A DNA stretch of 64,000 bases from CAKUFA01 sp963627465. Its GTDB lineage: Bacteria > Bacillota > Clostridia > Christensenellales > Aristaeellaceae. Shown here piece after piece: positions 8,276-16,395 of this stretch (position 1 is the first letter of the stretch; every line of letters starts with the position of its first letter). The notes under the pieces are model-generated. The model searched no databases, was not told the DNA's origin, and worked only from the letters and a program-made list of their open reading frames with translations. Where the stretch lies: NCBI GenBank assembly GCA_963627465.1, contig CAVGBO010000002.1, positions 7,133 through 71,132 on the forward strand, in the 5' to 3' direction. The position numbers were made by a program, and so were the translations under genes.

Positions 8276-8304
8276 ATTATAGCACAGTGATGTTCCCCTG
8301 TAAA
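8276..8304 (-). promoter_or_regulatory. Promoter of pyrR-uraA
   Basis: TTTACA (complement of 8299-8304) and TATAAT (complement of 8276-8281) are separated by 17 bp. The leader RNA that follows is about 140 nt. Confidence 0.8.
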
Positions 8305-8378
8305 GCCGTCGGATCTGGTCTATTATTGATTCATTTCCTGCATTTCTGTCCTCTTTTTTGTTATTTTTGCAACAATTC

Positions 8379-8407
8379 TTGACATGTTTTTTCAATTGTA
8401 TTATTCT
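8379..8407 (+). promoter_or_regulatory. Promoter of the GntR-family gene
   Basis: TTGACA (8379-8384) and TATTCT (8402-8407) are 17 bp apart, about 60 nt upstream of the start at 8469. Between 8304 and 8468 there is no gene; the stretch is AT-rich and holds this promoter back to back with that of pyrR. Confidence 0.7.
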
Positions 8408-8468
8408 TGTATCCAAAGTACATGCAAAATACTTCATGTGCTTTCCATATTCAGGAGTGTGATCCGGC

Positions 8469-9176
8469 ATGAATACCCTGCAATTCCAACCCATGATGGA
8501 AAGCCGACCCATTCGTGAGATCGCCTACGAAGTCCTCAAGCACGCCATTGTCAGCGGAGAAATCCCTGCCGGCGAACGCATTGTGGAAACCGACTATGCG
8601 GAACGGCTGCATATCAGCCGGACGCCTCTGCGGGAGGCACTGCGTAAACTGGAGCGGGACGGTCTGGTGGAGTATGAGGTTCGCCGGGGCGTGGTGGTAC
8701 GGGCGTTTTCCATCACCGATGTGGAAGAAATCTACACCATCCGCAATGCACTGGAGATGCTGACCCTACCGGCCATCATTCGAAATGCCACCGCCGAGGA
8801 TATTGCAGGGCTCCGTGCCCGCCTGCGTGAAATGGACGACGTGATGGCTTCCGGTGATATCAACACCCTGTCCCCCATGGCGCGTGCTTTCCACAGTGCC
8901 ATGACGGCACTGTCCCATCAGCACCGGATTCTTCGGGTCATGGAAGGGCAAGATGAGTTCATCACCCGTTTCTCTGCCCTGTCCATCCGGCAGGAGAATC
9001 GCCGTCCGCAGGCGCACGAGGAGCATTACAAGCTGGTAGACTATATTGAGCAGCGTGATCTGGAAAACTTTGAGCAGCTGACAAGAAAGCACATTGAGCG
9101 CAGTAAGGAAAACTGCCTTGCTGCCCTCCGTCAGCAACATCAGGTGTTGGACACAAAAACAGAAACGAATGCATAA
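8469..9176 (+). CDS. GntR-family transcriptional regulator, FadR/FCD subfamily
   Basis: A 235-aa regulator with an N-terminal winged helix (about residues 15-80, ISRTPLREALRKLERDGLVE is the classic GntR recognition segment) and a C-terminal all-helical FCD ligand-binding domain (about 90-220). FCD regulators usually bind small carboxylic acids through metal-coordinating histidines; candidates are in FHSAM and the EEHYKLV stretch. Neighbours (pyrR on the other strand, a PHP phosphatase after a terminator) do not indicate the effector. An in-frame ATG at 8469 follows CAGGAGTG. Confidence 0.88.
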   Translation: MNTLQFQPMMESRPIREIAYEVLKHAIVSGEIPAGERIVETDYAERLHISRTPLREALRKLERDGLVEYEVRRGVVVRAFSITDVEEIYTIRNALEMLTLPAIIRNATAEDIAGLRARLREMDDVMASGDINTLSPMARAFHSAMTALSHQHRILRVMEGQDEFITRFSALSIRQENRRPQAHEEHYKLVDYIEQRDLENFEQLTRKHIERSKENCLAALRQQHQVLDTKTETNA

Positions 9177-9182
9177 TTTTTC

Positions 9183-9235
9183 AGAAGACAGCCTGCAGCA
9201 TATCAATTTGCTGCGGACTGCCTTCTTTATTTTTT
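9183..9235 (+). terminator. Terminator of the GntR gene
   Basis: AGAAGACAGCCTGCAGCA (9183-9200) pairs with 9209-9226 (small mismatches), followed by TTTATTTTTT. Confidence 0.8.
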
Positions 9236-9237
9236 CC

Positions 9238-9266
9238 TTGTCCCGCTTTTATTCCTATGATACAAT
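9238..9266 (+). promoter_or_regulatory. Candidate promoter for the PHP phosphatase and pepF
   Basis: TTGTCC (9238-9243) and TACAAT (9261-9266) with 17-bp spacing lie upstream of the start at 9349. Confidence 0.5.
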
Positions 9267-9348
9267 GATATCCGATCCGCTTGCGGTCTGCCTTTTACGA
9301 CAGGCTTGACCGCTTAGCAACCCATAAAAAAGGAAGCGCTGCTTGTTG

Positions 9349-10128
9349 ATGAGCAAAGCAAATTATCATACCCATACCACCCGCTGCCACCATGCCGTCG
9401 GGACTGATGAAGCCTACGTGCTCGCCGCCCTGGATGCTGGCTTTACCGTTCTCGGTTTTTCCGACCACACACCTTGGCCTTTCCGTTCCGGATTTGTCAG
9501 CAACATCCGCATGAGCATGGAAGATCTGCCGGACTATATCGCCTCCGTGCAATCCCTCCGTGCCAAGTATGCGGACCGAATCGAAATGCACATGGGTCTG
9601 GAAGTCGAGTATTTTCCCCGCTACAAGGATCACCTACTACGCATGCGAGATGCAGGCATGGAATACTACATTCTTGGCGAACACTACCTGGAAAGCGAAG
9701 AAGATCACCCCTATGTAGGGCAAAGCTGTGCAACGGATGACGGGGTGCTTCGCTATGCGGAAGCCGTTGCCGAAGCCTTGCAGACAGGACTGTTCTGCTA
9801 TGTTGCCCACCCGGATCTGTACATGCGTCCCCGTCCGGTCTTCGACAAGGTGTGCGAGCAGGCCGCCGACATCATTGCCCAGGCTGCCAGAGAGGCAGAT
9901 GTGCCGCTGGAATATAATCTGCTTGGGCTGGACAGTCAGCTGACTGGTCATGACCGGGGATATCCCTGCAGAGATTTCTGGTCCCACCTGTCAGGTAAGG
10001 GCAACCGGGCAATCATCGGTGTTGATGCCCATGACCCCGCCATGCTGAAAGATACCAACCTATGGAATGAAGCAACCAAACGGCTTACGGAACTCCATTA
10101 TCCCATTCAGGAAACCCTGCCGTTATAA
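9349..10128 (+). CDS. PHP-domain phosphoesterase, histidinol-phosphatase (HisJ/HisK) type
   Basis: A 259-aa PHP-family metal hydrolase. Metal ligands are visible: NYHTHTTRCHH at the N-terminus, GFSDHTPWP, a Glu in MGLEVEY, GEHY, AHPDLYM and GVDAHDP near the C-terminus. This order fits the HisJ-type histidinol-phosphate phosphatase that makes histidinol in histidine synthesis, but no other his genes are nearby, so the substrate is not proven. Start: ATG at 9349; AAAGGAAG at 9328-9336 would also allow TTG at 9343 or 9346. It runs into pepF 17 nt later. Confidence 0.78.
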   Translation: MSKANYHTHTTRCHHAVGTDEAYVLAALDAGFTVLGFSDHTPWPFRSGFVSNIRMSMEDLPDYIASVQSLRAKYADRIEMHMGLEVEYFPRYKDHLLRMRDAGMEYYILGEHYLESEEDHPYVGQSCATDDGVLRYAEAVAEALQTGLFCYVAHPDLYMRPRPVFDKVCEQAADIIAQAAREADVPLEYNLLGLDSQLTGHDRGYPCRDFWSHLSGKGNRAIIGVDAHDPAMLKDTNLWNEATKRLTELHYPIQETLPL

Positions 10129-10145
10129 TAAAGGAGGAATTGACC

Positions 10146-11900
10146 ATGAATGATCGTTGGGATCTATCTTTTCTCTACACCGGATTCGATGACCCCAAGT
10201 ACGAGGCTGATCTGAAAACCTTGCAGGAGAAAATCGCCGACTTCGGCAAGCTGCTGGAAACCGCCGGTGATGACCTTGCCAAGCTGGAATCCCTCATGGA
10301 TGCCTATGAGGAGATCAACCGTCTCTTGGAGAAGTTGTCCCTTTTCGCCAGCATGACCTTGGCCGTGGATGCGAACAACATGGATGCCGCTCGGTATGAA
10401 GATAAGCTGAACCTGATCTACAATGATCTGCGGCTTTTGCAGTCCGCCATGACCCGTTACATCGGCGGTCTTGCTAACCTGGAGGAGCTGATTGCCGCTT
10501 CCTCCAAGCTGCAGGCCGTGGCCTTTGCCCTGCGTGAGATGGCTGCTGAAGCAGATCACCTGATGCCTGCGGATATTGAACCCTGGATCCTGCAAATGCG
10601 GCTAAGCGGCGGCACTGCCTTCAGCCAGCTGCGGGACAAGCTGGATTCCAACCACACGGTGCATTACCGTGGTCAGGATCTGCCTCTGCCTGCCGTTCGA
10701 GGTATGGCCTATGACCCCGATGCTTCCATCCGTAAGGATGCCTACGAAGCAGAAATCGCTTCCTATAAGAAGATCGAGCTGCCCATGTCCTACTGCCTGA
10801 ACAGCATCAAGATGGAAGCTCGTACCTTGGCCAAGGCAAGGAAATTCGACTCCGTGCTGGACATGACCCTGCATCAGAGCCGGATGGATCAGGAAACGCT
10901 GGACGCCATGTGGACGGCTATTCGGGAGTATCTGCCCCACTTCCGCCGCTACCTGCGTGCCAAGGCCAAGTACCTGGGCTATGAAGACGGACTTCCCTTC
11001 TATGATCTCTTTGCCCCCGTAGGACACGGCGGTCGTACCTACACCGTTGAGGAAGCTCGTGCCAAGCTGCTGCTGGAAATGGGCAAGTTCACGCCCAAGA
11101 TGGCAGATTTTATGGACAATGCCTTTGAGCAGCGGTGGATCGATATGTATCCCCGGGAAGGAAAGACGGGCGGTGCTTTCTGTGCCGGCGTGCACAGCGA
11201 AGACCGCAGTTTGGTGATGACCAACTTCCAGGGCAGTTTCTCCGATGTCAGCACCATTGCCCATGAGCTGGGTCACGCTTGGCACAATCGCTGCCTGGCT
11301 GGCCTGCCTTACTGCATGATTGAAACGCCCATGCCTTTGGCAGAGACGGCATCCATCTTTAACGAAACCATGCTGGCGCATCAGGTGCTTTCCTCTGCTA
11401 CAGAAGAGGAGCAGTTCACCCTGCTGGAAAACAGCCTGATGGAAGCAACACAGACGGTGGTGGACATCTACAGCCGCTACCTCTTTGAAAATGAAGTGGT
11501 GGATACCCGTGCCGACCATGTAATGAGTGTTGACGAACTGAAGGATGCCATGCTCCGTGCACAGGATGCTTCCTACGGCGATGGTCTGGCCAAGGACGTG
11601 CGTCATCCCTACATGTGGGCATGCAAGAGCCACTATTACTCTTCCGAACTGAACTTCTACAACTTCCCCTATGCCTTCGGTCTGCTGTTTGGCAAGGGCG
11701 TATTCGCCCAGTACCTGCAGAAGGGTGAGGCCTTTGTGGATGATTATTGCCGCCTGCTGCGCTACTGCGGCTCCGACACCGTAGCCAATGTGGCTGCTAG
11801 CGTGGGCATTGATGTACGTAGTGTGGACTTCTGGCGCTCCAGTCTGGAAGTCATCAAGCAGGATGTGGATCGCTTCTGCGAGCTGTGTGAAAAACAGTAA
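10146..11900 (+). CDS. pepF: Oligoendopeptidase F (M3 family zinc peptidase)
   Basis: A 584-aa cytoplasmic metallopeptidase that cleaves short peptides. The zinc motif HELGH is at residues 373-377 (context STIAHELGHAWHN), and the third ligand Glu lies in the downstream helix around SIFNETMLAH. Length and the preceding helical lid are normal for M3B PepF. Start at 10146 follows AAAGGAGGA by 7 nt. It is probably co-transcribed with the upstream PHP gene and is closed by the hairpin at 11908-11944. Confidence 0.92.
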   Translation: MNDRWDLSFLYTGFDDPKYEADLKTLQEKIADFGKLLETAGDDLAKLESLMDAYEEINRLLEKLSLFASMTLAVDANNMDAARYEDKLNLIYNDLRLLQSAMTRYIGGLANLEELIAASSKLQAVAFALREMAAEADHLMPADIEPWILQMRLSGGTAFSQLRDKLDSNHTVHYRGQDLPLPAVRGMAYDPDASIRKDAYEAEIASYKKIELPMSYCLNSIKMEARTLAKARKFDSVLDMTLHQSRMDQETLDAMWTAIREYLPHFRRYLRAKAKYLGYEDGLPFYDLFAPVGHGGRTYTVEEARAKLLLEMGKFTPKMADFMDNAFEQRWIDMYPREGKTGGAFCAGVHSEDRSLVMTNFQGSFSDVSTIAHELGHAWHNRCLAGLPYCMIETPMPLAETASIFNETMLAHQVLSSATEEEQFTLLENSLMEATQTVVDIYSRYLFENEVVDTRADHVMSVDELKDAMLRAQDASYGDGLAKDVRHPYMWACKSHYYSSELNFYNFPYAFGLLFGKGVFAQYLQKGEAFVDDYCRLLRYCGSDTVANVAASVGIDVRSVDFWRSSLEVIKQDVDRFCELCEKQ

Positions 11901-11907
11901 GTTGAAC

Positions 11908-11944
11908 AAAAGGGGCACTGTGCATAACTGTCGGTGCCCCTTTG
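11908..11944 (+). terminator. Hairpin between pepF and tyrA
   Basis: AAGGGGCAC pairs with GTGCCCCTT around the loop at 11920-11933. The T run is short, so some read-through into tyrA is possible. Confidence 0.6.
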
Positions 11945-11962
11945 CAATAGGAGGACGGTAGG

Positions 11963-12796
11963 ATGGATATTTCTGTTGTCGGTTTGGGTTTGATTGGCGG
12001 CTCCCTGGCGCGCACCATCAAGCTGCACACAGATCACCGGGTATACGGTGTGGATTTGAACACTGCCACCATGGATCAGGCAGTCTTGTTAGGTGCCATT
12101 GACGGCGTGGCGGATGATGCGGTCATCGCCCGCAGCGATCTCATTTTGGTTGCGCTGTATCCCGGGGCGATTATTGATTGGATCACTTCCCATGCACACC
12201 TTTTCAAGCCGGGCTGTCTGGTCATTGACTGCGGCGGTGTTAAGCAGGTCATTTGCAAGGCCATCGAACCTTTGGTGAAGGACACCGCCTGGCATTTCAT
12301 CGGCGGTCATCCCATGGCAGGCCGGGAATTTTCCGGCTTCAAGTACACAAGGGATGATCTGTTCGACCACGCCTCCATGATTCTCACCCCCTATGCCGAT
12401 GCAGATCCGGCACTGCTGCAGCAGGCGAGGAATTTCTTCCTGGATATCGGCTTCCGCCGGGTGCAGTTTACCACCCCGGAAACCCACGATGAAATGATTG
12501 CCTACACCTCCCAGCTGGCACACATTGTATCCAGCGCCTACGTAAAATGCCCCTTGGCAGATAAGCACCGTGGTTTTTCTGCCGGCAGCTTTGCCGATAT
12601 GACCCGTGTGGCTCGCCTGAACGAGGATATGTGGACGGAGCTGTTCTTTGACAACCGTGATGCTCTTCTCCCCGAGGTAGAAGGGCTTGTGGAACGGCTC
12701 ACTGCCTACCGAGACGCTCTTCGGAATGAGGATCAGGAAGCCATGAAAGCCCTGCTGAAGGAAGGCCGTGAAATCAAGGAACGGCTCAGCGAATAA
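11963..12796 (+). CDS. tyrA: Prephenate/arogenate dehydrogenase (tyrosine synthesis)
   Basis: A 277-aa NAD(P)-dependent enzyme converting prephenate to 4-hydroxyphenylpyruvate. The N-terminal nucleotide fold begins VVGLGLIGGSLA, the prephenate-binding part has GGHPMAGRE with the catalytic His, and the dimerising helical part has TSQLAHIVSSAY. It lacks the C-terminal ACT domain and the chorismate mutase domain of some relatives, so it should not be strongly feedback-inhibited through those parts. Start follows AGGAGGACG. No other aroma genes adjoin it. Confidence 0.9.
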   Translation: MDISVVGLGLIGGSLARTIKLHTDHRVYGVDLNTATMDQAVLLGAIDGVADDAVIARSDLILVALYPGAIIDWITSHAHLFKPGCLVIDCGGVKQVICKAIEPLVKDTAWHFIGGHPMAGREFSGFKYTRDDLFDHASMILTPYADADPALLQQARNFFLDIGFRRVQFTTPETHDEMIAYTSQLAHIVSSAYVKCPLADKHRGFSAGSFADMTRVARLNEDMWTELFFDNRDALLPEVEGLVERLTAYRDALRNEDQEAMKALLKEGREIKERLSE

Positions 12797-12820
12797 ACCT
12801 GCATACCAACCCACAACAAA

Positions 12821-12856
12821 ACGGCTGTCGCACGCTTGTGCGATCAGCCGCTTTTT
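12821..12856. terminator. Convergent terminator between tyrA and the transglutaminase-like gene
   Basis: CGGCTGTCGCAC pairs with GTGCGATCAGCCG and is followed by CTTTTTG on the plus strand. Confidence 0.75.
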
Positions 12857-12870
12857 GTATGCGTTTTTCC

Positions 12871-14229
12871 TTATTGGCAATCTACCATCACTGCATCGCA
12901 GTCCAGATCTCTGCCGGTAAAGGCTTCTGCTGCCCCCGTACGTTCCAGCTCACCGGATTGATTGTCGTAGGGGTCAACACGGAAGGATTGCTTTGCCGGC
13001 TCCAAGGGAGCTTCAAAGCGGCGGTTGGCCGCCATACGCAGCGGGTCGATGTTGCCGAAGTAGAAGGCATGCCGAACTTTGTTGCCGGCACGCCAGGCAC
13101 TGCCGCCGTAGCTTGGGTCTGCAAAGAGCCATCCCCAGCCATCCAGATAAAACTGTGCCCAGTCGTGACTGCCTGCATAGTCTTCATCAATGCTCATGCC
13201 GCTTTGCCACCGTGCCGGAATGCCGCAAATTCGGCAAAGCTGAATGAACAGCAATGCCTGCAAGCCGCAGTCTCCCCGAAGGTTCACGGCACAGAATTCA
13301 CCGATATGATCAATTTGGAAATAATCCCGCACAAAGCTGTAGGTCACGCGAGTCGTTACAAAAGTATAAATCCGCCAAGCCTTTTCCACCGGACTTTCCG
13401 CACCTTGGGTCAGTTCCGCCGCCAAGGATTTCAGATACGGAGTGAAGGCGATAAAGGGCGGCTCTTCCGCCAGATCCTGCGCCGTAGGCGGCAGTGCCGT
13501 AGGATACAGAGGTTTCGCCGGCGCAGGCTGATGAAGAGGATCTGCATAGTGAATGCAACTGTTGTAGCGGTAACGCAGATGAAAATCCTGCCACTGATCC
13601 AGCTGCTTCCGCCACCAGGCCGTCCGTGCACCGCTGTCCCCCTGGGTTATGCCGTCAGGCGCGCCCTCCAGAAGCGTCACATTGCTCTGCTGGCATTCTT
13701 CCAACGGAAAAGGCAAGTGCGCCAGATACTCTCCCGGCACAAAGCGATCCGCCGCTAGAGACAGCTTCACATCCAAGGTGATCTGCTTTTCCAACTTGCT
13801 CTTCTCCATGATTTCCTTCACCATGGGATCAAGCCAGGGATTTGCCGGATCAGGATGATCTACGAATCTAGGCTGCTTGTACAGGGAACGATGGAAGCGG
13901 ACAAAGTACCGCTTTTCCCCATGCAGGTAGATGAAGTCCACCATGCCTTCGTCTTCCAGGCGGTCAAAATCATCTTCGCTGATGTTCCCCACCAGCTCCC
14001 GAAGTTTTTCCAGCGCCTGTGCCCGATTCCACGGGTATTGAGTGGGCAGGCGACGAATGCGCTCTTCCTCGCACAACAGGCGATCCCGCAGCATTTGTGG
14101 AAGATCGGGACGCTCCAACCGGGTACGGATAGCCCGCAGAGCACCTTCCAAATCTCCTGCTTCCTGACGCCGAAGGATGTCCTCCGGCAGGGGTGCACTC
14201 TGGGCACGAACAACACGATCAATATCCAT
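12871..14229 (-). CDS. Transglutaminase-like superfamily protein
   Basis: A 452-aa protein without a signal peptide. Its C-terminal half carries a transglutaminase-like papain fold with the full triad: Cys in RGDCGLQALLF (near residue 320), His in GSHDWAQFY (near 355) and Asp in FADPSYGG (near 370). The N-terminal 250 residues are a helical and beta-rich region that is found with such domains but has no named function. Proteins of this type act as proteases or amidases more often than as cross-linkers. GGAGGAAG lies before the start. It lies 69 nt downstream of an AraC regulator in the same direction and may be controlled by it. Confidence 0.8.
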   Translation of the reverse strand: MDIDRVVRAQSAPLPEDILRRQEAGDLEGALRAIRTRLERPDLPQMLRDRLLCEEERIRRLPTQYPWNRAQALEKLRELVGNISEDDFDRLEDEGMVDFIYLHGEKRYFVRFHRSLYKQPRFVDHPDPANPWLDPMVKEIMEKSKLEKQITLDVKLSLAADRFVPGEYLAHLPFPLEECQQSNVTLLEGAPDGITQGDSGARTAWWRKQLDQWQDFHLRYRYNSCIHYADPLHQPAPAKPLYPTALPPTAQDLAEEPPFIAFTPYLKSLAAELTQGAESPVEKAWRIYTFVTTRVTYSFVRDYFQIDHIGEFCAVNLRGDCGLQALLFIQLCRICGIPARWQSGMSIDEDYAGSHDWAQFYLDGWGWLFADPSYGGSAWRAGNKVRHAFYFGNIDPLRMAANRRFEAPLEPAKQSFRVDPYDNQSGELERTGAAEAFTGRDLDCDAVMVDCQ

Positions 14230-14254
14230 GGTTCTTCCTCCTGATAAACATGAA

Positions 14255-14283
14255 GGGAGGCACTTCCCTGCAGAAGTCCTCCC
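14255..14283 (-). terminator. Hairpin between the AraC gene and the transglutaminase-like gene
   Basis: GGGAGGCACTTC and GAAGTCCTCCC form an 11-bp stem with one bulge. The T run after it on the minus strand is weak, so it may only attenuate. Confidence 0.45.
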
Positions 14284-14298
14284 TCGGCAATGAGGTTC

Positions 14299-15213
14299 TC
14301 ATTCCTTGTTTTTCTTTTCAGCACCGTGACGGCGGATCGTGGCGTCCGGCTGAGCCGCCTGCTTCATAAAGGCGGATGGGCTAATGCCCACGATGTTCTT
14401 AAACTGCTTGGAGAAGTGGTAGGGATCCTGCATGCCCACTTCTGCACCAGCCTGACGAACCGTGTAATCCTGCTCCCGCAGCAGTTCCTTGGCACGCTCC
14501 ATTTTGCAATGCAGCACATAGCTCAGCGGCGGCATACCCACCTCGCTGACGAACCGCTTCCGGAAGGTCTCCATAGGCATGCGGGAGATAGCCGCCATTT
14601 CTGCCAAAGAAAAATTATCCTTGTACTTATTGGCACGCAAGGTGTCCACCACCTTGGCAATCTCGTGGGAAAGCATAGCATCCATGGCCACAGGCTGCCC
14701 CCAATGACTGGCCAACATGCCATACATCAAGTGCTGCAGCTGATAGGTAGCATCGGAAGTACCACTGTGGCGCACCATCACCTGCACAATCTGCTTGGCA
14801 AGGTAAATCTGACTGGGCAGTGCTCCCTGCTTCAGGGGCATATGGAGCAGAGCACCCATCTTCCGCACCACCATAGGAGCAAGAGGACCTTCCAAAGCAA
14901 TCCACAGGCAGCGGCACTGAGTGGGGCAATGAATGGACGCTCCCTTATCCCCAGCAGGCAGGAAACAAGTCTGCTCTTCCTTCAGCGTCAGGGTATTCTC
15001 CTGCCACGTCAATTCAACAGTACCGTCATCCACGGCGAACCAAATCCACTGGTCATGGGGCTTGATTTCATAATCTCCTGCTTCCAGCATGGCACTGCCT
15101 GCTGCATGAATCCATGCGCCGCTGGAGCGGGTCAGGCTACCGGGCTTGTGCCATCCTTCCACAACCAACGTATCGGGTTCTGCTTCCAGGTTGCGAAACA
15201 GGTACGACTCCAT
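14299..15213 (-). CDS. AraC-family transcriptional regulator
   Basis: A 304-aa protein with an N-terminal cupin-like effector domain (about residues 20-140) and two C-terminal helix-turn-helix motifs (about 200-290). The second motif region reads VRQAGAEVGMQDPYHFSKQF, the AraC signature. The cupin suggests a sugar or other small ligand. The start at 15213 is used because a consensus promoter at 15259-15287 would place the longer reading partly upstream of the transcription start. A tail rich in Arg and Lys follows the DNA-binding domain. Confidence 0.88.
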   Translation of the reverse strand: MESYLFRNLEAEPDTLVVEGWHKPGSLTRSSGAWIHAAGSAMLEAGDYEIKPHDQWIWFAVDDGTVELTWQENTLTLKEEQTCFLPAGDKGASIHCPTQCRCLWIALEGPLAPMVVRKMGALLHMPLKQGALPSQIYLAKQIVQVMVRHSGTSDATYQLQHLMYGMLASHWGQPVAMDAMLSHEIAKVVDTLRANKYKDNFSLAEMAAISRMPMETFRKRFVSEVGMPPLSYVLHCKMERAKELLREQDYTVRQAGAEVGMQDPYHFSKQFKNIVGISPSAFMKQAAQPDATIRRHGAEKKNKE

Positions 15214-15258
15214 CCCAAGACACCCCTTCCACCTAATAATACATTTTCCATAATGTCC

Positions 15259-15287
15259 ATTATACAGACCATTATTAACAGTGTCAA
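15259..15287 (-). promoter_or_regulatory. Consensus promoter of the AraC-family gene
   Basis: On the minus strand TTGACA (15287-15282) and TATAAT (15264-15259) are exactly 17 bp apart. Confidence 0.85.
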
Positions 15288-15360
15288 TAGTTTGTCTGGG
15301 CAACTGCACCGAGTTTTTCGGATTTTGCACAGCTGAATTTTCCGAATGTCTACGATTCCT

Positions 15361-16299
15361 TCAAACCAGCAATTCTTCCTCTGTCCAACGCAAAAGTGCA
15401 TCCAGATTTTCCTGGGAGTACTCAAGCTCCGAGGACATGATCCTTGCCAGGTCAGCAAGTTCCTCCACTGTGTTCGCCCCTGTCATATCAGCAAGTGCCA
15501 TGCACAGCTGCCACAAGAAAAGGCTGACGGCCGCATGACCTGCCGCCTCCCCATCCTCCAAAGCATCCGACAAGTGGCGATACAGCAGGGCACACAGCAA
15601 CTGTTCCGACGGCAGTTCCAGCCCTGCTTCCGCTCGCTGAATGGGCTGCCACACTTTCAGCCTTTCCAGCAAGTTTCGCCATTCCTCTGTTAATATTTCC
15701 AGAGAGAGAAGCCTTTGCGCCCAGGCAGACACATGCTCGACTGGCCTCACCCCGGTGGTGGAAGCAATAGTTGCCACCCGCTGTACTACCGGCATGGAAC
15801 GATCCGTTGCTGCATCCAGCAACGTTTCCCGCCAGCGGTAAAAGGCCTGCTCGGTTTCATCGGCTTCCTGTGGTTCGCCATCATCCTCAAGGGCCATAAG
15901 ATGGAAGGGGGATGTTCGACTCAGCTGCTCTCTGGCCGCTTCTTCACAGCACAGCCCTAAGCCGATTTCTATCCTGTCCGTCATAAAGTGCCGAAAACGT
16001 GGATGATCTCGGCACACCTGGCACAGTACCTCTTCCCCTTGCTCACAAATCAGTCTGCACAGGCCGCTTTCCATCAGCAGTGGGCAACGTTCTTCCTCCC
16101 CCTGCAAGCGGAAGTGAACCCCATCCTCGTCCGCTTCCATCCATTGGCGCAGTGTATCCCCCACCTGGCCGGGCAAGGATTTGTATCGCTCAGCAGAAGC
16201 GTCGTCAATGTCAATCTCCCAGCCCTTGCAGCAAGTATGCAGGCATGCGCCTGCAATGCAGGTAAAGTCCTCATAGCCTTTCGGTGCGATCAGTTTCAC
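15361..16299 (-). CDS. FliB-family (flagellin lysine N-methylase-like) protein
   Basis: A 312-aa cytoplasmic protein with a Cys-rich N-terminus, CIAGACLHTCCKGWEIDID (Cys14, 19, 23, 24), and further Cys in GLCRLICEQGEEVLCQVCRD and LGLCCEE. This pattern matches the FliB family, named for methylation of flagellin lysines in Salmonella and common in clostridia without flagella; the Cys set suggests a metal or Fe-S cluster. A GTG start at 16299 is chosen because AAAGGCGGG precedes it; upstream in-frame codons overlap the promoter of the divergent transporter gene. No flagellar gene is visible here, so the target protein is unknown. Confidence 0.75.
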   Translation of the reverse strand: MKLIAPKGYEDFTCIAGACLHTCCKGWEIDIDDASAERYKSLPGQVGDTLRQWMEADEDGVHFRLQGEEERCPLLMESGLCRLICEQGEEVLCQVCRDHPRFRHFMTDRIEIGLGLCCEEAAREQLSRTSPFHLMALEDDGEPQEADETEQAFYRWRETLLDAATDRSMPVVQRVATIASTTGVRPVEHVSAWAQRLLSLEILTEEWRNLLERLKVWQPIQRAEAGLELPSEQLLCALLYRHLSDALEDGEAAGHAAVSLFLWQLCMALADMTGANTVEELADLARIMSSELEYSQENLDALLRWTEEELLV

Positions 16300-16335
16300 C
16301 TTTTCGTCCCGCCTTTGTTTTATTTGGTCTTTTTC

Positions 16336-16364
16336 TTGCCATTTTCTTCTTTGCGTGCTATACT
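16336..16364 (+). promoter_or_regulatory. Promoter of the GPH transporter gene
   Basis: TTGCCA (16336-16341), 17-bp spacer, TATACT (16359-16364), 32 nt before the start. Confidence 0.7.
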
Positions 16365-16395
16365 TGACGTAACGCATGAAAGGGGCTTATGCCAT

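Noticed and set aside
15988..16395. 136-residue extension of the GPH transporter
   Set aside because: It is antisense to the FliB-like gene and upstream of the transporter promoter.
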